A model generated the notes under the pieces. It was not told the DNA's origin. It saw only the letters and a list, made by a program, of their open reading frames with translations, and made no database searches. This document shows, piece by piece, positions 53,609 through 61,400 of a stretch of DNA of 64,000 nucleotides. The DNA is taken from contig NZ_JAYMGV010000001.1 of NCBI RefSeq assembly GCF_035818475.1, positions 1,178,001-1,242,000 on the forward strand. The letters run 5' to 3'. Position 1 is the first letter of the stretch. Each line of letters opens with the position of its first letter. Source of the DNA: Cognatitamlana sp035818475 (GTDB lineage: Bacteria; Bacteroidota; Bacteroidia; Flavobacteriales; Flavobacteriaceae). The position numbers and the translations under genes were made by a program.

Positions 53609-54391
53609 TTAGTGTTGTCGGGTTAGTTTACAATCAAGCAGGCGCTCTTCATTGTTTTCAGTAAACATGAACTGGCCGGTTAATGCTTTGTCAGACAATT
53701 GGGTTTGTATGGAAGACACATTTTTTAACTGGGAGAATACAGAATCATCACTTTTTTTAATGTTTCCGGATATTAAGTTGTCTGAGTTAAAATTGCCATT
53801 AATACGACTGATATCAATTTCTTCACGGTCTTGTATAAAAAAATTGAATTTTCCCTGATAATCAATAAACCCTGTACAACTTAAGCTTCTTATAAATTCA
53901 GGGTCACTATCAGCAACAGGTTTTAAGATGTTTAATTCGCCTGTATAAATACCATTAAGCCCATGATTATTGTCTTTGTTGTTTAGGGCCAGAATAGAAA
54001 CCAGCAAATTAGTATCTGAAAAAACAATGTTGTTGGCTTGTAAGGTGATGCTGGTAATACTGTCATTTGCTTTCAGGTCAGTAACACTTTCCTGTTTAAC
54101 AAAACCAAGGTTGGCATAAATTTTATTGTCGTTATCAAATGAAAATATAGCATATTCAAATGAGAGGGTATTGTCATCTAAATTGAATAGTGACAGGGTG
54201 TTAGTATACGGGCGGATTGCGTTACTATTACCAGATTGTTGGCTGAATCTAAATTTGATCTTACCCGGAATATTATAAGAGAATTCCCGGACTGTTGCAT
54301 TGGGCTCTGTGAAACTATCTTTTTGACAGGAGTTATTAAAAGATAAGACAACAAGAACAATAGCAACTTTAAAAAAGTTACTTGTTTTCAT
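53609..54391 (-). CDS. Lipoprotein paired with the coiled-coil/barrel protein
   Basis: A 260-residue lipoprotein; lipobox LSFNNSC gives Cys22. The body is strand-rich with no recognised domain (NIPGKIKFRFSQQSG, LSLFNLDDNTLSFEYAIFSF). It is the first gene of a two-gene operon, so it is likely to work with the 939-residue protein, perhaps as its periplasmic or surface partner. Confidence 0.7.
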   Translation of the reverse strand: MKTSNFFKVAIVLVVLSFNNSCQKDSFTEPNATVREFSYNIPGKIKFRFSQQSGNSNAIRPYTNTLSLFNLDDNTLSFEYAIFSFDNDNKIYANLGFVKQESVTDLKANDSITSITLQANNIVFSDTNLLVSILALNNKDNNHGLNGIYTGELNILKPVADSDPEFIRSLSCTGFIDYQGKFNFFIQDREEIDISRINGNFNSDNLISGNIKKSDDSVFSQLKNVSSIQTQLSDKALTGQFMFTENNEERLLDCKLTRQH

Positions 54392-54534
54392 GATTTTGGT
54401 TGGTTACTATTATTATTCTTTTAAATAAAAATTGAACGCTATCAAACAGAAAACCTGTAAATTGTTCTTTTAGAGAAATTTAAAGTTATGAAAAAAATAT
54501 TATAGTAGGATATTTTTTTCAAAAAAAGTAAGAA

Positions 54535-55800
54535 TTAAACTATTTTTAAAGCGCTTTCTATAACCTGATAGACCTTATCGAGTTGTTTTTTAGTAATAAT
54601 ATAGGGCGCCTGAATATAAATGGTATTTCCCAGCGGGCGTAAAAACACCCCGTTATCCATAAAAAAGCTAAAGAGCTTGTCTCGCAGATTTCCGTACCGT
54701 TGCATGTCAAGGTTTAGATCAAGTGCAAAAATAACTCCGGTTTGCCGTATGGATTTAACCTTTGGGTGATTTTTAATGGTATTCCCAAAATCTTTATGAT
54801 AGGCTATAATGGATTTGATGTTATTTTGAATGGCTTCTGTTTGCAGCAATTCTATACTGGCTAGAGCAGCTGTACAGGCCAGGGGGTTTGCAGAGTACGT
54901 ATGCCCGTGAAACAGGCCTTTACTCATATCTTTACTGTAAAACGCATCATAAATAGCTTGACTACAGGTGGTTAGTGCCATGGGGAGCAAACCGCCGGTT
55001 AAAGCCTTGCTTAAACACATGATATCCGGTTTGGTTTCCATATGTAGGGATGCAAAATACTTTCCGGTTTTTCCAAAACCTGTCATAACTTCATCGGCAA
55101 CGGTTATGATGTGATGCGCTTTACAAAGTTTTAAAATAGAATCCAGGCCTTTTGCATCATGCATGCGCATTGAAGCAGCGCCCTGCACTAAAGGTTCATA
55201 AACAAAGCCTGCAACTTGATTGTGTTTTATAATATCTTGAAGCTGAGATAAAATATCCTGGAGGTTTTTACCATTAGGAACGGGAATGCGTTTTACATCC
55301 AGAAAGAAATCCTCAAAAGGCCCGTTATATACAGAAAGTCCTGAAACACTCATGGCTCCAAAGGTATCCCCATGAAATCCGTCTTCAAAAGCTATAAGCA
55401 CGTTGCGTTTTTCTCCGCGATTAAAATGGTATTGCAAGGCCATTTTAATACCTATTTCAACGGCTGTTGAACCATTATCACTAAAAAATAGTTTATTCTG
55501 GTTTTCCGGAAGTATTTTTATAAGGGCTTCAGATAGTTTTATGGCCGGTTCATGTGTAAACCCGCTAAAAACCACCTGGTCCAGTTCCTGCATCTGTTTC
55601 GATACCTGACTTGTAATATACTCATGACAATGCCCGTACATACAGGTGTACCAGGATGCTATGGCGTCAATATAGGTGTTGCCGTCCTCATCAGTGAGTA
55701 CACAGCCTTTTGCTTTGGTAATGGCTAAGGCATCCGGGTGCGTTTTATGCTGCGTAAGCGGGTGCCAGAGGTGTTTTTTATCACGGTCTTTAAGTGTCAT
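54535..55800 (-). CDS. bioA: BioA, DAPA aminotransferase
   Basis: A PLP enzyme that converts 8-amino-7-oxononanoate to 7,8-diaminononanoate using S-adenosylmethionine. The 421-residue protein has the PLP lysine Lys265 in LSKALTGG, DEVMTGFGKTG, IASWYTCMYGHCH and FHGHTYSANPLACTAA. Its start overlaps bioD by 4 nt. It is the last gene of the operon bioF-DUF2007-bioD-bioA. Confidence 0.96.
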   Translation of the reverse strand: MTLKDRDKKHLWHPLTQHKTHPDALAITKAKGCVLTDEDGNTYIDAIASWYTCMYGHCHEYITSQVSKQMQELDQVVFSGFTHEPAIKLSEALIKILPENQNKLFFSDNGSTAVEIGIKMALQYHFNRGEKRNVLIAFEDGFHGDTFGAMSVSGLSVYNGPFEDFFLDVKRIPVPNGKNLQDILSQLQDIIKHNQVAGFVYEPLVQGAASMRMHDAKGLDSILKLCKAHHIITVADEVMTGFGKTGKYFASLHMETKPDIMCLSKALTGGLLPMALTTCSQAIYDAFYSKDMSKGLFHGHTYSANPLACTAALASIELLQTEAIQNNIKSIIAYHKDFGNTIKNHPKVKSIRQTGVIFALDLNLDMQRYGNLRDKLFSFFMDNGVFLRPLGNTIYIQAPYIITKKQLDKVYQVIESALKIV

Positions 55801-56405
55801 AATCTGTCTTTAAACAATTCGGCATATTCCCGGATTACATTCTGATCAAAATAAGGTTCTTCGTTAATTCTTCCAATCACAGGAACCCTAGTCATTTCAT
55901 TAATGATGGTTTCGGTAGATTCATGCGCCTCTCCGCTAAAAATAATGCTAACATCAAACCCGGCATGTTTAAGGGTATTAACCGTTAAAAGGGTATGGTT
56001 AATACTCCCCAGGTAGTGCCTGGATACTACAATAACCTTATAGTCCGGTTTGATCAGGTCAAAAACGGTGTCTTTGTTATTTAAAGGCACTAGCAGGCCT
56101 CCGGCACCTTCAATAACCAAATGGTTGTTTGTTTGAGGTGCTTTAATAGCAGCCATATCTATGGTAATACCGTCAATAGCTGCGGCACCGTGAGGGCTCA
56201 TAGGTGTTTTTAGAGCATAAGCGTTTGGATGAAATTCAGATCTGGAATTAGAGACCAGGCGCTTTACTTTTTTGGTATCACAGTTATCTAATTCTCCGGC
56301 CTGTACAGGTTTCCAATAATCGGCTTCCAGGGCTTCAGTTACAATAGCAGCGGCTACTGTTTTACCCACATCAGTAGAGATTCCCGTTATAAAATAGGTG
56401 CTCAT
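55797..56405 (-). CDS. bioD: BioD, dethiobiotin synthetase
   Basis: A 202-residue ATP-dependent carboxylase that closes the ureido ring. The P-loop GISTDVGKT (residues 8-16) and the VIEGAGGLLVPLN segment are typical. It overlaps its neighbours by 4 nt on both sides, so translation is coupled. Confidence 0.95.
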   Translation of the reverse strand: MSTYFITGISTDVGKTVAAAIVTEALEADYWKPVQAGELDNCDTKKVKRLVSNSRSEFHPNAYALKTPMSPHGAAAIDGITIDMAAIKAPQTNNHLVIEGAGGLLVPLNNKDTVFDLIKPDYKVIVVSRHYLGSINHTLLTVNTLKHAGFDVSIIFSGEAHESTETIINEMTRVPVIGRINEEPYFDQNVIREYAELFKDRL

Positions 56406-56803
56406 TTAAAAATGGTTTGGCAATGGTTACACTGGTGCTTTGACTTTTCAAAAAAAGGAAACAACATATATAAAATATTTTTCTGATCTGGCGGAGCCAT
56501 TAATATTTGAGTAGAACGGCATTTAGGACAATGAATGTCATTCCCGTTTTTATCTTTTCTGTAGCGTCTTACCGCATTGTATATATCAACGGCCCTTTCT
56601 AGGTCATGCTTGTGTACCAATAACTTTACACCGCCAATAGCCTGACTAATTAAGGGATCGGTATCAATGGTTTTTTCATCGGCCAGCATGGTTTTAATGT
56701 GTTCTGAATCTAACTTTGATTTTATAATTTGAGCTTCGGTAGAATATTCAAAAACAGCTAAAACAGCAAAATGATCATTCATCTGTTTAAATTTATCAAA
56801 CAA
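56402..56803 (-). CDS. DUF2007-type protein with zinc ribbon
   Basis: A 133-residue protein. The N-terminal part (FAVLAVFEYSTEAQIIKSKLDSEHI...GGVKLLVHKHDLERAVDIY) is the DUF2007 'putative signal transducing' fold. Two Cys pairs (HCPKCRS and HQCNHCQ) form a C-terminal zinc ribbon. It is tucked between bioF and bioD with 8- and 4-nt overlaps, an arrangement I recall from other flavobacteria. Its role in biotin synthesis is unknown. Confidence 0.85.
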   Translation of the reverse strand: MFDKFKQMNDHFAVLAVFEYSTEAQIIKSKLDSEHIKTMLADEKTIDTDPLISQAIGGVKLLVHKHDLERAVDIYNAVRRYRKDKNGNDIHCPKCRSTQILMAPPDQKNILYMLFPFFEKSKHQCNHCQTIFK

Positions 56804-57947
56804 AGGTAGTCAACAACTGCAAAACTTCCATAATTTCTTTTTCAGTATTGTAAGCATGCAGGCAAAAACGTAAACGCTCCTGCCCTTTAGGTACGGTGGG
56901 AGATAATATGGGTTTGACATCAAAACCTGACTCCTGTAAGTGTTTGGCAATAGATTTGACTCTGCTGTTACCCGGTATGATACAGCAGTGAATGGCTGAA
57001 AAACTTTCAATAAATATAGGTTTAAGCTTAGTTGAGGAGACCCTGGTTTTAAACAGCTGGATATTGTCCTGAAGTGTTTTTCTGTTTACCGTGTGTATTA
57101 AGGCATTGTATGAAGCTTGTATGGTGGCTAAACTATGAGGGGGTAAAGCTGTTGTATAAATAAAACTGCGCGAAAAATTAATAAGGTATTGTTTTAAAGC
57201 TTCGCTGCACAATATAGCAGCCCCATGGCAGCCCAAAGCTTTTCCGTAGGTTACAATACGGGCAAAAACAGAGGGTTCTAATCCTAAACTTTGAATAAGG
57301 CCCTCACCGCGCTCCCCAAAAACACCTATAGCATGGGCTTCATCAACAACAAGAAAAGCATTATAGGTTTTGCACAGGCTGGAGAGCGCTGCCAAATCCG
57401 GGGAATCGCCGTCCATAGAAAATACAGATTCTGTAACTATATATATATGGTCATAAGATGCTGTATCTGATTTAGAATAACGTCTCATTAAACGTTCTAA
57501 TGCACTTAGGTCATTATGCTTAAACTTATAGGCTTTTGCATGGCACATAGATATCCCATCCCGTATAGAGGCATGACTGTATTCATCATATAAAATAAGA
57601 TCGCCACGCTGTGGCACACTTGAAAAGAAACCAATATTGGCATCATACCCGGAATTGAATAGTAGTGCAGCATCACTGTTATGAAAACCGGAAAGCATGG
57701 CCTCAATAATAGTAAAAAGGTTATGGTTCCCGGAAAGCAATCTGGACCCGGTAGCGCCGTTAAGGAATATATCATGCCCGGTTAAAAACCGGTGACTCTC
57801 ATTAAAAATGCTTTTGCTTTTAGAAAACCCTAAGTAATCATTGGACGAAAAATCTACCGGTACCTTTTTGGTATGAAGCTCCCGCAAGGCATTATTGGCT
57901 TTGCGATGATCTATTTTTTGCTGAAGCTTTGCGGGGAGTTTTTTCAT
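56796..57947 (-). CDS. bioF: BioF, 8-amino-7-oxononanoate synthase
   Basis: A PLP enzyme that joins alanine to pimeloyl-thioester. The 383-residue protein has Lys236 in TYGKALGCHGA, DEAHAIGVFG (202-211) and LFNSGYDANIGFF. First gene of the operon. It is followed by an 8-nt overlap with the DUF2007 gene. A GGTATAGTAC motif lies 24 nt before its start. Confidence 0.95.
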   Translation of the reverse strand: MKKLPAKLQQKIDHRKANNALRELHTKKVPVDFSSNDYLGFSKSKSIFNESHRFLTGHDIFLNGATGSRLLSGNHNLFTIIEAMLSGFHNSDAALLFNSGYDANIGFFSSVPQRGDLILYDEYSHASIRDGISMCHAKAYKFKHNDLSALERLMRRYSKSDTASYDHIYIVTESVFSMDGDSPDLAALSSLCKTYNAFLVVDEAHAIGVFGERGEGLIQSLGLEPSVFARIVTYGKALGCHGAAILCSEALKQYLINFSRSFIYTTALPPHSLATIQASYNALIHTVNRKTLQDNIQLFKTRVSSTKLKPIFIESFSAIHCCIIPGNSRVKSIAKHLQESGFDVKPILSPTVPKGQERLRFCLHAYNTEKEIMEVLQLLTTFV

Positions 57948-58325
57948 CTAAAAACACATATAGAACTGTTGGTATAGTACCAGGTTAGGAGAAAAAGCAA
58001 TGCCTTTTTCCAAAAAATCTACTGCAAGGTACAGTTTAGGGTTAAATTACAAAAGTATATTTTAAGTTTTAAACAACTATTAAAAGCCAATCTTATATAG
58101 GCTACCCGGGGTATAAATAGGCTAAGTTATTTGGAGCTTAATCATTTTTAAAGCTATTTATAATCCGGAAGAAGTGTTTATTCTTTATAAAAGCCTGTCT
58201 TTTACCCCCTCCCTTTTTTTAGACTACAGATAAAACTTACAATCTTAATATAAAACGCTAAAGAATTGGACGAAAATTAAAGATGAAGGTTCATTTTATC
58301 GAGTTTTTTGACATTTCGACATTAG
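57948..58325. other. Intergenic region between bioF and the giant gene
   Basis: No gene. The bioF-proximal end holds TGGTA-TAG-TACCA (57970-57982). The rest is AT-rich with a C-tract (ACCCCCTCCC, 58205-58214) and no other clear structure. Confidence 0.4.
57970..57982. promoter_or_regulatory. Candidate operator upstream of bioF
   Basis: TGGTATAGTACCA is a short palindrome 23 nt before bioF, and GGTATAATAC is found upstream of bioB (47009). A shared site for a biotin repressor is possible, but it does not match the well-known BirA consensus. Confidence 0.3.
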
Positions 58326-58369
58326 TTACCATATGGTAAATATAAAGGGTGTGCTTAGCTATAATTTTG
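58326..58369 (+). promoter_or_regulatory. Promoter with 14-bp palindrome (giant secreted protein)
   Basis: TTACCATATGGTAA (58326-58339), 22 nt, TAATTTTG (58362-58369) within AGCTATAATTTTG. It is the same as the site upstream of the T9SS protein at 43272. It lies 73 nt before the ATG at 58442. Confidence 0.7.
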
Positions 58370-58441
58370 AACGGTAAACTAATGCTGTGTTTAAAGACAG
58401 TGTGTTTATAGTTTAAAGAATACGGATTTGCAGTAATTATT

Positions 58442-61400
58442 ATGATAAAAAAGAATATAAAAATTCAGGTTATGGAAGTCACACTATTAAAACGGTTTGT
58501 TAACAAGATGTATGAATGTCTGGTTTTTAATGACAAAAAACAAAAGCCTCTTGTAAGGTTTATAATAACGCTTTTAATGTTTGCAGGGAGTTATAATGCC
58601 ATGTCACAAGATACAAGGCATTATATACCTGCTATGAAAGACCATAGTTCAGCTTTGTCTATAGTTGTATATATGGCAAATTCTGCTGATGTTCCGGCTA
58701 CGGTAAACTTTTATGATTCTACGGGCGCTGTGGCATTTGGCCCTATAACAGTTCCAGCAGAAGGAGGAGCTAGTGTAAACGTTACAAGTGGCTTACGAGT
58801 AACTGCAAGCCATATTGGTAAGACTTCTAAAGGATTAATTGCAGAGTCTGATATTCCAATTAGCTTAAGTACAAGGACGTCTGTGCCTAATCAGCTGGGG
58901 CATATCGTATCAAAAGGATCGACAGCTCTGGGAACTACCTTTAGAGGAGCAGGTATGCCGATGTTTCAGCAGACTCCAAATACTAATATAGAGCCTATGA
59001 TGTCAATGATAGCTTCTGAAGATAATACTGTAATAACGATTACTTATCCTAACGGAATCGTAGAAACATCTCCCAGCCTAAATAGGGGGGAATCTTATTA
59101 TGTTGGGCTAAATGCAAGTTCAGCAATTAATATATCGCGTATGCATCTTATAATGGGAGCTCTTGTAGAATCAGATAAGCCTATTGCAGTAACAGTAGGA
59201 GCAGTATTGGCATCTATTATCGGGGCGCCTAGTGCTCATAGGGATGTATATATAGGAACTGTTAGAGTAGGGTCTTACAATAGCCATGATAGTGGGATTG
59301 ATTGTGGTTTTGACCAAATAGTACCGGTAGAAAATTTAGGGAAGGAATATGTGTTTAATAGGATAAATGGATCTAACTATTCGGAAGTTCCTATGATTGT
59401 TGCGCATTATAATAACACCTCAGTATATATAAACGGAAATGAAACACCGATTATAACACTTGCTGCCGGAGAATGGGTTATGCTTGACGGCGATTATACC
59501 AATGATTATTATGCAGGTGGTGCCGGAGCCGGATTGGATGGTCTGATTCCGGATGCTACGGGTTTCTATCCGCCAACCGGGATAGCTCCGCCTAGTGGAG
59601 GGTTAGTCGGGGGGCAACGTACCGAATATACCGATAATTTCAATATGTATGTACGTACCTCAACGCCCTGTTATGCCTACCAGTCAATGGCAGGATCTAG
59701 AGCTGGTTCAACCCAAGGGTTTTTTTATGTGCCCCCGCTTATTTGTTCGGCACCACGTGTTGCTTATGTGCCTGCTCCAGACATTGGGCCAGGTATATCA
59801 ATGGATCCTGGAGTTAGTATTCTCACAAGAGCAAGTGCCTCTATAACTATTGGGGGGCAATCTTTAGAAAGTTTGCTGGCTGCAGGGACGGTTTTAAATT
59901 ATGATACTAATAATCCTAATGGTAATTATATTTTAGGCTTTCCTCAGGATTTTGTAACATATAAATTAACATTTGTGGATATTGCTTCGGCTCAAGCTCT
60001 GTATACAGGTGGAGCTAATGGCTATTTAGAGGTTACCAGTACTTCAGACTTATATATGTCAGCTTATGGGTACTCAGGTGGAGCAGGACATGGCGGGTAT
60101 TACTCTGGTTTTGCACCTACTTTTGAAATTACCAAAAGCTCTGATTGCTTCCCTTCTACCCTGGAAGGGCCCGAAAGTTATGACTATTACCAATGGTATA
60201 AAAATGGAATAGCTATTAGCGGTGCCAGAAGCAGAACATATGTGGCTCAAGAAGAGAGTGGTGTTTTTGAATATTATTTAGAAGCCGGGTATACAGGGTG
60301 TGATCCTATCAGGTCTGTTGGTGTGTTTAATTTTACAGCTACTAGCGGACCTCTCTTTTTAGAAACAAATATGGTTTACTGTAGTTTAGATTTTAGTGGA
60401 GGTAGTCCTCCAACAATACAGGACCTGGAAGATGATATTGGTGTGGAATTACCACTAAGCGTAAACCCCGGAGAGAATCTGCTCAATAACATTAAGTGGT
60501 ATGCCATCAATCCTGCTGTAACACCTCCGGGGGTAGGTAACCCGGAATTGGCAAAAACGGATGTCTTAACTTCGACAACCACCAGTTATTTTGTAGTGTA
60601 CTCGCCAGATCCTTTGATAGATCCTTGTTTTAGTGCTGTACCTGTTGAGATTGTTGCAGAAGTAAGTTCACCTACACCAGTACCAACTTATGCAGATACT
60701 AATATAAGGAGTGTGACATTTTGTGCAGGAGATGAACCCACTGTAAACGATTTAACAGAGCTAAATTTGGTTAACTATACGGGGCCACCAAATGGGAATA
60801 TTGTATGGTATGCCAATGATTATGTGTCGGGAAATATAGGAGAGTTACCCATATCCAGCACGTCTTTACTGACCAACAATAGCTTTTATTACGCTGTAAG
60901 TAATGATAACAGTGGGGCCTGTGAATATACCAACCGTTTACCTATAAAGGTGTTTGTAGAGGGTGATCTTAGTTTTTCAACAGGCTTGGGAGAAACTGCG
61001 GTTTGTGATAATGTAGATGCCACACTTACAGCAGTAGTAAGAAACAATGGAGACGCTTCCTCTATAGTCTTAAATGGAGCCGGAGACCCGAATCATGCGC
61101 TTAGCACGGCCTTTGGCCCGGTTGAGTTTGTATGGGAAACAAATACAGGTAGTGGCTGGACGGTTATTCCTGTCTCAACAGGAACTGATGGTGGTACGGT
61201 GACTTCTACCAATACAGATATGGCTCTGGCTACCTCTGTGATAGTCTTGGATGGGGAGTATGTGCTGGCCCAAAATACGGCGGCCGGCGCAAGTGCTCCG
61301 GCACAGTACCGTGTAAGGGCTAAACTGTCAGGCTGTACCAACGAGATAATATCCACAACCGTAATTAATATTGCAGGCCCTATAACCATAACCACGCAAC

